NCBI GenBank assembly: GCA_958447445.1 | Contig: CAUDAE010000056.1 | Location: 1-11,530, forward strand | Origin: an uncultured Collinsella sp. | GTDB taxonomy: Bacteria > Actinomycetota > Coriobacteriia > Coriobacteriales > Coriobacteriaceae | DNA length: 11,530 bases | Direction of reading: 5' to 3' | Part shown: in pieces, positions 5,068 to 11,530 of the stretch | Layout: the number at the start of each line of letters is the position of its first letter | Numbering within the stretch: the stretch's first letter is position 1 | The notes under the pieces: generated by a model | Told to the model about the DNA's origin: nothing | Databases searched by the model: none | Seen by the model: the letters and a program-made list of their open reading frames with translations, nothing else | Translations under genes and position numbers: made by a program

Positions 5068-7017
5068 CTAGAGCTCGCAGGCAACCTTGTAGCCATCGCC
5101 GATAGCGTCGCGGATGTTGCCGCACTTGTTGGCATCGCCCAACACGTGGGTGGTAACGCCGGCTGCAGCAAGGTCGTCGGCCAACTTGGTATTGGGACGA
5201 TAGCCCATGGCAAGTACCAGCGTATCGGCATCGGCGATGGTGTGGATCTCGCCGTCCTTTTCGTAGCTGATGGCATCCTCGGTAATCTCGGTCACCTTGG
5301 CCTCGGTCAGCACGTGAACGCCCTTGGAGAGCATGCGCGTGATGAGCACCGCGCGACCGGCGCCGCCCTCGTTGGCGGCGAGCGTCTTGGTCATCTCGAT
5401 GACGGTGACGTCGCGATTGGCCGGCGACAGATCGTTGACCAACGGGGCCAGGTAGTCGGCCGTCTCGCAACCGACGGTGCCGCCGCCCACGATGACAATC
5501 TTCTTGCCCGGGAAAGCCTTGCCGCCCAACAGGTCGTCAGCCGTCATGACCTGCTTAAATCCCTGCATGAAGGCCGGGGCGATGGGCTCGGCGCCATAGG
5601 CCAGGACGACCTCGTAGCCGGCGTAGTCACGCTGAATGTCCTCGGCCGAAAGCTCGGTGCCAAATACGCACTTCACGCCCGCCTCAGCAAGACGACGATA
5701 CTGATACTTGATCACGCGGGTGAGTTCCTGCTTTGCCGGCGGAACGGCTGCGATGCGCATCTCGCCGCCCGGCTCGTCCTGCTTATCCACGAGCACCACG
5801 TTGTGGCCGCGCTTGGCGGCAATGTAGGCTGCCTCCATGCCCGCGGGACCGGCGCCCACAACCAGTACGTTCTTGGCCTCGGCGGCAGGCTCGTAGCCGG
5901 CCTCGTCGCGCTCCACGTCCGGGTTGACGGTGCAGGAGATGCGCTTGCCAAACATAATGCCGTTCAGGCAGCGCAGGCAGCCAATGCAGGGGCGGATGTC
6001 ATCAGCGTTGCCGGCAGCGGCCTTGTTGCAGAACTCGGCATCGCACAGATTGGCGCGACCCATCATGCAGATGTCGGCGGCGCCGTCCTCGATCAGCTCC
6101 TCGGCAATCCAGGCCTCGTTGATGCGGCCGACCGTGGCGACAGGAATGTTGACGTGCTTTTTGATCTCGCGCGAGCAGGCGGCGTGCGAGGCCTGCTGAG
6201 TACCGGCGGCGGGAATTGCGGAGCCGCGCTTGATGGTGGTACCACCCGACACATGAATCATGTCGACGCCGGCCTTCTCCAGGCGACGCGAGCCGTAGAT
6301 CATGTCGTTGAGGGTCAGGCCGCCATCGGTGTACTCGTCGCCCGAGATACGGACGTCGATGATAAAGTCCTTGCCGCAGCGCTCGCGAATCTCGGCGATG
6401 ACCTCGAGCAAGAAGCGCATACGGGCGTCGAGCGAGCCGCCGTACTCGTCGGTGCGCTTGTTATAGAGCGGGGTCAAAAAGCCGCCGAGCATGCCGTGGG
6501 CGTGTGCCGCATGGACCTCGACGCCATCGACACCGGCCTTCTGCATGCGCACGGCAGCGTCACCGAACTGATGCGTGAGCTCGTGGATCTCATCGACCGT
6601 GATGGGACGCGGTGCCTCGCGGGCGTAAGACGGGCCCACAAAGGACGGAGCGATCAGGCGCGGCGTACCCGGAATGTTAAAGGCCATGTAGGCGGGGTGG
6701 AAGAGCTGCGGCATGATCTTGCAGCCATACTCGTGGACGGCCGCGGCGAGTTTTTCCCAGCCAGGGATAAACGTGTCGTCGTAGCAGCACATGTCACCCG
6801 GCAGATAGGTATAGGTAGGCTCGACCGTCACGACCTCGGTGATGATGAGGCCCACGCCGCCCTTGGCGCGGGCACGGTAATGATCGACCAAGTCGTCGGT
6901 CACATAGCCATGATCGGCCAGGTTCGTGGACACCGGCGGCATAAAGACGCGATTCTTGACCTCGGTTGTACCGACCTTGATCGGGCTAAAGAGCATCGGA
7001 TAGGCGGAGGACTCCAT
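5068..7017 (-). CDS. OYE-family FMN/Fe-S/FAD NAD(P)H reductase (enoate / 2,4-dienoyl-CoA reductase type)
   Basis: A 649-residue soluble flavoenzyme of the FadH/BaiCD/BaiH/enoate reductase group, which reduces activated C=C bonds with NAD(P)H. Order of parts: FMN-binding TIM barrel (about 5-370, starting LFSPIKVGTTEVKNRVFMPP); Fe-S motif CIGCLRC (344-350) plus Cys362, a C-x2-C-x2-C-x11-C pattern; FAD site VLVVGAGPAGMEAA (384-397); NAD(P) site IVIVGGGTVGCETADYL (507-523); and a C-terminal LAMGYRPNT (602-610). In the barrel the substrate loop reads VHAAHAHGMLGGFL (168-181): His169 and His172 are present, but the tyrosine usual in GYL at this place in OYE/FadH proteins is absent. The ATG at 7017-7015 has AAAGGA (7030-7025) 7 bases upstream. 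It stands alone, flanked by the convergent isomerase and the kdp terminator, so context gives no substrate. Bile acids, enoates, dienoyl-CoAs and plant or bilin compounds are all possible. Confidence 0.92.
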   Translation of the reverse strand: MESSAYPMLFSPIKVGTTEVKNRVFMPPVSTNLADHGYVTDDLVDHYRARAKGGVGLIITEVVTVEPTYTYLPGDMCCYDDTFIPGWEKLAAAVHEYGCKIMPQLFHPAYMAFNIPGTPRLIAPSFVGPSYAREAPRPITVDEIHELTHQFGDAAVRMQKAGVDGVEVHAAHAHGMLGGFLTPLYNKRTDEYGGSLDARMRFLLEVIAEIRERCGKDFIIDVRISGDEYTDGGLTLNDMIYGSRRLEKAGVDMIHVSGGTTIKRGSAIPAAGTQQASHAACSREIKKHVNIPVATVGRINEAWIAEELIEDGAADICMMGRANLCDAEFCNKAAAGNADDIRPCIGCLRCLNGIMFGKRISCTVNPDVERDEAGYEPAAEAKNVLVVGAGPAGMEAAYIAAKRGHNVVLVDKQDEPGGEMRIAAVPPAKQELTRVIKYQYRRLAEAGVKCVFGTELSAEDIQRDYAGYEVVLAYGAEPIAPAFMQGFKQVMTADDLLGGKAFPGKKIVIVGGGTVGCETADYLAPLVNDLSPANRDVTVIEMTKTLAANEGGAGRAVLITRMLSKGVHVLTEAKVTEITEDAISYEKDGEIHTIADADTLVLAMGYRPNTKLADDLAAAGVTTHVLGDANKCGNIRDAIGDGYKVACEL

Positions 7018-7051
7018 ACAGGGTTCCTTTCATTTGAGCCGCTCGGCGGCA

Positions 7052-7080
7052 GTTGCTGACTTATCTATCGTACCAGCAAC
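7052..7080. promoter_or_regulatory. 7-bp inverted repeat upstream of the reductase gene
   Basis: GTTGCTG (7052-7058) and CAGCAAC (7074-7080) are exact reverse complements 15 bases apart, 35-63 bases upstream of the reductase start codon. Placement suits an operator or a leader hairpin. A TACGAT on the minus strand inside the spacer is a possible -10, but no convincing -35 is visible. Confidence 0.35.
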
Positions 7081-7128
7081 CGCACGGTACCCGACCGCAC
7101 GCACTCCCCTGCCTACGTATCGACCCAC

Positions 7129-7200
7129 AAAAAAGTTGCGGTGGAATACGGAGTAGATAAGGCCTTTGACAGCCAAGACAGTCCGTATTTCACCGCAACT
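7129..7200 (-). terminator. Probable kdp operon terminator, formed by repeat copy 2
   Basis: Read leftward from kdpC, the hairpin arms 7200-7182 and 7152-7134 pair at 18 of 19 positions (the exception is a G-T wobble) and are followed by six T (7134-7129 on the minus strand). The stem begins 63 bases after the kdpC stop. The 29-base loop is longer than in typical terminators but can partly pair internally (GGC 7161-7163 with GCC 7172-7174). Confidence 0.7.
7136..7198. repeat. 63-nt palindromic repeat element, copy 2
   Basis: This is the homologue of the element at 4218-4280: equal length, equal 29-base loop, an identical first eight bases and an identical last 21 bases (7178-7198), in the same orientation. 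The inverted repeat is better preserved here and extends one base beyond the left end and two bases in total on each arm (7134-7152 with 7182-7200). The two copies are separated by about 2.9 kb and by unrelated genes, which points to a dispersed repeat family rather than local duplication. Confidence 0.75.
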
Positions 7201-7217
7201 GATGGGCTGGGTGGAAT

Positions 7218-7247
7218 TGAGGGCTCAGATAGTCAGTCATGCCCTCA
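7218..7247. repeat. 7-bp inverted repeat after kdpC
   Basis: TGAGGGC (7218-7224) and GCCCTCA (7241-7247) are exact reverse complements with a 16-base spacer, between the kdpC stop and the larger terminator hairpin. No T-run follows on either strand. It may add to the 3' structure of the kdp mRNA. Confidence 0.4.
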
Positions 7248-7263
7248 TCCGCCGCTCCTTCAC

Positions 7264-7854
7264 CTACAGCACGCCGTCCAGCATAAGGTTCACCTTGAGC
7301 ACGTTGACCGTGGGCTCGCCGAACACGCCGAGGAAACGACCCTTGGTGCACGCGGCGATGATGTCGTGCACCTCGTCCTCACTTTTGCCCGTGGCTTTGG
7401 CAAGGCGCGGGACCTGGTACTCGGCGGCATCCGGAGAGATCTCCGGGTCGAGGCCGGACCCCGAACACGTCACCAGGTCGACGGGCACAGCGTCCATATC
7501 GGCATCGGGATTGGCGGCGCGAATCTTCTTCACGCGCGCATCTATCAGCTGCCGATACTCCTCACTCGCCGGGGACAGGTTGGACGGGGCACCATACGCC
7601 ATGAGTTCGCCGTCTTCGCCTTCGACAATTGACACGTTCTGGATACGACCCCACATGTGGGCTTCATCATCGAAGTTCTGGCCGATGAGCTCGGAACCCA
7701 CAACCTTGCCGTCGACCGTAATAAGCGATCCGTTCGCCTGGTACGGAAACGCAAGCTGCGCGACGCCGGTCACCACGAGCGTGTATCCCAGGCCGCAGAC
7801 GATGGTAAACAGCGCGAACACGCCAAGTGCGCGCGATGCGATACCTTTGAACAT
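7264..7854 (-). CDS. kdpC: Potassium-transporting ATPase subunit C
   Basis: KdpC is the single-span accessory subunit of the high-affinity KdpFABC potassium pump and helps couple KdpB to KdpA. The 196 residues are close to the usual 190. One hydrophobic segment near residues 8-33 anchors it; the outer domain has the family marks YQANGSLI, GSELIGQNF, ASEEYRQLI, CSGSGLDPEISPDAAEYQVPR and a closing VNVLKVNLMLDG. The ATG (7854-7852) follows GGAGG and lies 12 bases after the kdpB stop, so translation is tightly linked. It is the last gene of the operon and is followed by the hairpin terminator rather than by the kdpDE sensor and regulator genes. Confidence 0.97.
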   Translation of the reverse strand: MFKGIASRALGVFALFTIVCGLGYTLVVTGVAQLAFPYQANGSLITVDGKVVGSELIGQNFDDEAHMWGRIQNVSIVEGEDGELMAYGAPSNLSPASEEYRQLIDARVKKIRAANPDADMDAVPVDLVTCSGSGLDPEISPDAAEYQVPRLAKATGKSEDEVHDIIAACTKGRFLGVFGEPTVNVLKVNLMLDGVL

Positions 7855-7866
7855 ACAAACCTCCGT

Positions 7867-9927
7867 CTACATCATGCCAATGCCGAACAAGGCCAGCAGC
7901 ATGTCGATAATCTTGATGAATACGAACGGCGCCACGATACCGCCCAGACCCCACACCAGCAGGTTGTGGGTCAGCAGCTGGCCGGACGAAAGCTCGCGGT
8001 ACTTCACGCCTTTCAGGGCGGCAGGAATCAGCGCGACGATGACCAGCGCGTTGTAGATAATGGCGGACAGCACGGCAGTCAACGGGCTGGTGAGCCCCAG
8101 GATGTTGAGGGCGTCCAACCCGGGGTAGATCGGCGAGAATAGCGCCGGGATAATGGCGAAATACTTGGCGACGTCGTTGGCGACCGAGAAGGTCGTGAGC
8201 GAGCCGCGGGTCATGAGCAGTTGCTTGCCGATACGCACGATATCGATGAGCTTGGTGGGGCTGGAGTCGAGGTCGACCATGTTGCCGGCCTCCTTGGCAG
8301 CCTGGGTTCCCGTGTTCATGGCCACGGCGACATCCGCCTGCGCCAGCGCCGGCGCGTCGTTGGTGCCGTCGCCGGTCATCGCGACCAGATGGCCCTCATG
8401 CTGGAACGCGCGGATCTTCTCGAGCTTGCCCTCGGGGGTGGCCTCGGCCAGGAAGTCGTCCACGCCCGCCTCGGCTGCGATGGCGGCGGCCGTCAGCGGA
8501 TTATCACCCGTCACCATGATGGTCTTGATACCCATGCGGCGCAGGTCGGCGAACTTCTCCTTCACGCCGGACTTGATGATGTCCTTAAGGTAGACGACGC
8601 CCAGCACACGTCGGTCCTTTGCCACGACCAACGGGGTGCCGCCCACCTTCGCAATGCGTTCGACGGCCTCGTCGCACTCCTTCGAAAACACTCCTCCGGC
8701 AGCCTCCACATAAGCGCGAACGGAATCGGCCGCACCCTTGCGAATCTCGCTGTCGGCGTAGTTCACACCGGACATGCGGGTCGCCGCGGTGAAGGGGATG
8801 AACTCCATGCCCTTATCCTCGAGTGTGCGGCCGCGCAGCCCAAACTGCTCCTTGGCGAGCACGACGATGGAGCGGCCCTCGGGGGTCTCATCCGCCAGAG
8901 AGGACAGCTGCGCGGCATCGGCGAGTTCCGCCGGATCGACACCGTCGACCGGAATGAACTCAGCGGCCTGGCGGTTGCCCAAGGTGATGGTACCGGTCTT
9001 ATCGAGCATGAGGATGTCGACGTCGCCGGCGGCCTCGATGGCGCGGCCGGACATGGCCAGCACGTTGGCCTCGTTCAGTCGGCTCATGCCGGCGATGCCA
9101 ATGGCGGACAGCAGCGCACCAATGGTGGTGGGCGCCAGACAGACGAGCAAGGCAACGAGCGTGGTCACAGCGGTGGGATTCGCCATACCGTTGAGCCCTG
9201 CAGAGAAACTCGAGTAGCAATACAGTGCGATCGTCACGAGGATGAAGATGACGGACAGAGCAACCAGAAAGATCTCGAGCGCGACCTCGTTGGGGGTCTT
9301 CTTGCGGGCGGCGCCCTCGACCATGGCGATCATCTTATCCAGGAAGCTCTGGCCAGGCTCGCTGGTAATTTTCACCACAATCCAATCGGAAAGCACGGTG
9401 GTGCCGCCAGTGACGGCAGAACGGTCGCCGCCAGCCTCGCGAACCACGGGTGCAGACTCGCCGGTGATGGCCGACTCATCAACCAAGGCGGCACCCTCGA
9501 TGACATCGCCGTCTCCCGGAATCTGCTCGCCGGCGCGCACGACCACCAGATCCCCGCGTGAGAGCTCGGTACCGGGAACGACCGTGAAGCGGTCCTTATC
9601 CTCGACGGACTCGATGCGATGGGCCTCGACGTCCTTTTTCGCCGCGCGCAGGGAGTCTGCCTGCGCCTTACCGCGGCCCTCGGCAAGTGCCTCGGCAAAA
9701 TTTGAAAAGAGGTCGGTCAGCCAGAGAATGACGGCAATGGCGATCACATAGTACGTGGGGACGTCGGCGTCCTGTACCCCAATAATTGAGGCGATAGCCA
9801 GAATGGAGGTCATGGCGGCCGACAGCCACACCAGGAACATGACCGGGTTTTGGACCTGGACACGGGGGTCAAGCTTGGCAAATGAATCGCGCACCGCGCG
9901 GCTCATCATGTCTTTTTGCATAGCCAT
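7867..9927 (-). CDS. kdpB: Potassium-transporting P-type ATPase subunit B
   Basis: KdpB is the ATP-hydrolysing P-type ATPase subunit of the Kdp pump, in the cytoplasmic membrane. The 686 residues match the usual 680-690. In order: first hairpin of membrane segments (about 28-75), actuator motif ITGES (154-158), membrane motif CLAPTTIG (263-270), phosphorylation site DKTGT with Asp309, nucleotide-binding domain with KGAA (397-400), MVTGDN (471-476), hinge TGDGTNDAPAL (518-528), and the NDVAKYF segment (584-590) whose Asp/Lys pair is important for coupling. All catalytic residues are intact. The start (9927-9925) lies 15 bases after the kdpA stop; the ribosome site AAAGGAG overlaps that stop codon, which suggests coupled translation. 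A second ATG two codons on is a possible alternative start. Confidence 0.98.
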   Translation of the reverse strand: MAMQKDMMSRAVRDSFAKLDPRVQVQNPVMFLVWLSAAMTSILAIASIIGVQDADVPTYYVIAIAVILWLTDLFSNFAEALAEGRGKAQADSLRAAKKDVEAHRIESVEDKDRFTVVPGTELSRGDLVVVRAGEQIPGDGDVIEGAALVDESAITGESAPVVREAGGDRSAVTGGTTVLSDWIVVKITSEPGQSFLDKMIAMVEGAARKKTPNEVALEIFLVALSVIFILVTIALYCYSSFSAGLNGMANPTAVTTLVALLVCLAPTTIGALLSAIGIAGMSRLNEANVLAMSGRAIEAAGDVDILMLDKTGTITLGNRQAAEFIPVDGVDPAELADAAQLSSLADETPEGRSIVVLAKEQFGLRGRTLEDKGMEFIPFTAATRMSGVNYADSEIRKGAADSVRAYVEAAGGVFSKECDEAVERIAKVGGTPLVVAKDRRVLGVVYLKDIIKSGVKEKFADLRRMGIKTIMVTGDNPLTAAAIAAEAGVDDFLAEATPEGKLEKIRAFQHEGHLVAMTGDGTNDAPALAQADVAVAMNTGTQAAKEAGNMVDLDSSPTKLIDIVRIGKQLLMTRGSLTTFSVANDVAKYFAIIPALFSPIYPGLDALNILGLTSPLTAVLSAIIYNALVIVALIPAALKGVKYRELSSGQLLTHNLLVWGLGGIVAPFVFIKIIDMLLALFGIGMM

Positions 9928-9942
9928 AAATCTGCGACTCCT

Positions 9943-11530
9943 TTACGCAACCATCTGGAAGAATTCGGCAACGGGACCAAGCGCCAACGCCGGGAAGAAG
10001 CTCAGGGCGCCAATCAGCAGAACGACGAATACCAGCAGGAACACGAACATGGCATTGGTGGTGGAAAGCGTACCGGCGCCCTCGGCGACCTTGCCCTTCC
10101 CGGCCAGCGAGCCCGCGATGGCGAGCGTGCCCGCAATCGGCAGGAACCGCGCGAACAGCATCTCGATACCCAGCAGCACGTTGATCCACGGGATGTTGCA
10201 GTTCATGCCGGCGAATGAGGAGCCGTTGTTGCCGCCAGCCGAAGTAAGGGTGTACAGGACCTCGGAGAAGCCATGCGCCCCGCCGTTGTTGAGTTGGTCG
10301 ACAAGACCGGGCACCATGCAGGCGATAGTGGAGCTCACCAGAATGGCGAACGGGGTGGCGAGACACAGAACCACCGCCCAGCGCATCTCGGTCGGCTCAA
10401 TCTTCTTGCCCAGAAACTCGGGCGTGCGGCCGACCATAAGGCCGGCGATAAATACCGTGAGGATGGCGAAGCCGATCATGCCGTACAGGCCGCAGCCCAC
10501 GCCGCCGAACACCACCTCGCCCAGCGCTATCTGGAGCATCTGGACAAACCCGCCGAGCGGGGTGTAGGAGTCGTGCATGGAGTTGACCGAGCCGTTGGAA
10601 GCAGCCGTCGTGAAAGCGGACCAGGTAGAAGAGGAGGCGATGCCAAAGCGGCTCTCCTTGCCCTCCATGTTGCCGCCCGCCTGGCCATCGGTCATCTCGA
10701 TGTTGACCGCGCCGCCATCTGCCAGCTGCGGCGTACCCATATGCTCGTTAACGGCGATGATGCCGGTAAAGACCACGAGCAGGATAAACATCGCCGCGAA
10801 GATGGCCTTGCCCTGCCTGGCATTCTTGACACCGATGCCGAAGGTGAAGCAGCAGGCGACCGGAATCAGCAGCAAGCTGGTCATCTCGATGATGTTGGTG
10901 AAGGCATTGGGGTTCTCATACGGATGCGCAGAGTTCGCGCCAAAGAAGCCGCCGCCGTTGGTGCCGGATTGTTTGATGGCAACCTGGCTGGCCGCAGGAC
11001 CCTGGGGCAAAAACTGCTCGGTGACCACGCGGGCGCCCTCGACGACCTTGCCGTCGACCTTGACCGTGTCGCCCTCGATCTGGGCGCCGTCGATAACGCT
11101 CCAACCGCCGTCTGCATTAGGCTGGACAGCAACGGGCTCTACGAGCTCAGCCTTCTGAGCCGGCTGAAAGTTGGAGATAACGCCACCGGTAGCCAGGCAG
11201 ATGCCGAACACGAGGTTCAGCGGGATGAGCACATACAGGACGGTGCGGGTGAGGTCGACCCAGAAGGAACCCAGACCCTGCTCCTTGACCTGACGGAAGC
11301 CGCGGATCAGCGCGAACATGACCGCGATACCGGTGCCAGCGGAAACGAAGTTCTGCACAGTGAGACCCATGAACTGCACAAAGTAGGACAGGGTGGTCTC
11401 ACCGGAATAGGATTGCCAGTTGGTGTTGGTTATGAAGGAAGCAGCCGTATTAAACGACAGGTCCCATGACACACCCGGCAGGTGCTGGGGATTGCCTGGC
11501 AAGAAAGACTGAAGCACCTGGAGTGCCACA
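9943..11530 (-). CDS. kdpA: Potassium-transporting ATPase subunit A, 5' end outside window
   Basis: KdpA is the channel-like subunit that selects and carries potassium in the Kdp complex. About 528 residues are visible; by comparison with the E. coli protein roughly 50-70 N-terminal residues lie beyond the right edge, so the GTG at 11529 is not a real start. The four degenerate selectivity-filter loops are present: TNTNWQSYSGE (34-44 of the visible part), SGTNGGG (188-194), TTAASNGS (307-314) and TSAGGNNGS (429-437), with further marks NMEGKESRFG, GEVVFGGVG and ALALGPVAEF. Compared with E. coli KdpA, the outer loop before the second filter is about 30 residues longer (about 125-180) and rich in acidic and valine residues. 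It is followed by kdpB after a 15-base gap. A small kdpF gene, if any, and the operon promoter would be outside the window. Confidence 0.97.
   Translation of the reverse strand, partial: VALQVLQSFLPGNPQHLPGVSWDLSFNTAASFITNTNWQSYSGETTLSYFVQFMGLTVQNFVSAGTGIAVMFALIRGFRQVKEQGLGSFWVDLTRTVLYVLIPLNLVFGICLATGGVISNFQPAQKAELVEPVAVQPNADGGWSVIDGAQIEGDTVKVDGKVVEGARVVTEQFLPQGPAASQVAIKQSGTNGGGFFGANSAHPYENPNAFTNIIEMTSLLLIPVACCFTFGIGVKNARQGKAIFAAMFILLVVFTGIIAVNEHMGTPQLADGGAVNIEMTDGQAGGNMEGKESRFGIASSSTWSAFTTAASNGSVNSMHDSYTPLGGFVQMLQIALGEVVFGGVGCGLYGMIGFAILTVFIAGLMVGRTPEFLGKKIEPTEMRWAVVLCLATPFAILVSSTIACMVPGLVDQLNNGGAHGFSEVLYTLTSAGGNNGSSFAGMNCNIPWINVLLGIEMLFARFLPIAGTLAIAGSLAGKGKVAEGAGTLSTTNAMFVFLLVFVVLLIGALSFFPALALGPVAEFFQMVA

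Noticed and set aside
5146..7059. 637-codon plus-strand open frame opposite the reductase gene
   Set aside because: It lies wholly antisense to a gene with full family motifs, has low-complexity Gly/His/Val/Asp-rich composition, and is the expected mirror of GC-biased third codon positions.
8221..9561. 446-codon plus-strand open frame opposite kdpB, and a similar 398-codon one opposite kdpA (10273-11469)
   Set aside because: Both mirror highly conserved kdp genes, show no recognisable domain, and have the same shadow composition.

Overview
The window looks like chromosomal DNA of a GC-rich anaerobic gut actinobacterium, most likely the Coriobacteriia (Collinsella-like). This is inferred from the GC-rich coding style, an Old Yellow Enzyme (OYE)-type Fe-S flavoprotein reductase, a high-affinity Kdp potassium pump, and a sugar-acid/uronate cluster of the type found in gut and mucosal bacteria. 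No database was searched, so the taxon is a guess. I see no rRNA, tRNA, CRISPR array, phage gene or insertion sequence.

Layout: (1) 1-2268, minus strand: a sugar-acid cassette of a GntP-type permease followed by an IlvD/Edd-family dehydratase that runs off the left edge. Both genes are broken in this sequence: the permease by a one-base frameshift near 1957-1959, the dehydratase by an in-frame TAG at codon 10. (2) 2269-2502: a control region with repeated (T)CTGATG half-sites, including a perfect 9-bp inverted repeat next to a probable leftward -10 box. (3) 2503-4947, plus strand: an intact GntR/FCD repressor, a short-chain dehydrogenase resembling gluconate 5-dehydrogenase/DhuD, and an RpiB/LacAB-fold isomerase resembling DhuI, closed by a very strong intrinsic terminator. 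(4) 5068-7017, minus strand: a 649-residue FMN/Fe-S/FAD reductase of the enoate/2,4-dienoyl-CoA reductase type. (5) 7264-11530, minus strand: kdpC, kdpB and a 5'-truncated kdpA (transcription order kdpABC), with no kdpDE directly downstream.

How the genes fit together: the dehydrogenase and isomerase match, as a pair, the streptococcal DhuD/DhuI enzymes that convert the unsaturated uronate product of glycosaminoglycan breakdown to 2-keto-3-deoxygluconate (KDG). A GntP permease plus an IlvD/Edd dehydratase would instead feed gluconate-like aldonates to KDG. The FCD repressor sits between the two arms and probably controls both. The plus-strand arm is intact and the minus-strand arm carries two separate lesions, so either aldonate uptake/dehydration is decaying in this strain or this stretch contains sequencing errors.

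The least expected structural feature is a pair of 63-nt hairpin elements (4218-4280 and 7136-7198) of identical length with a shared 21-nt right end. They look like two copies of a dispersed palindromic repeat. One lies between the dehydrogenase and isomerase genes; the other appears to serve as the terminator of the kdp operon.
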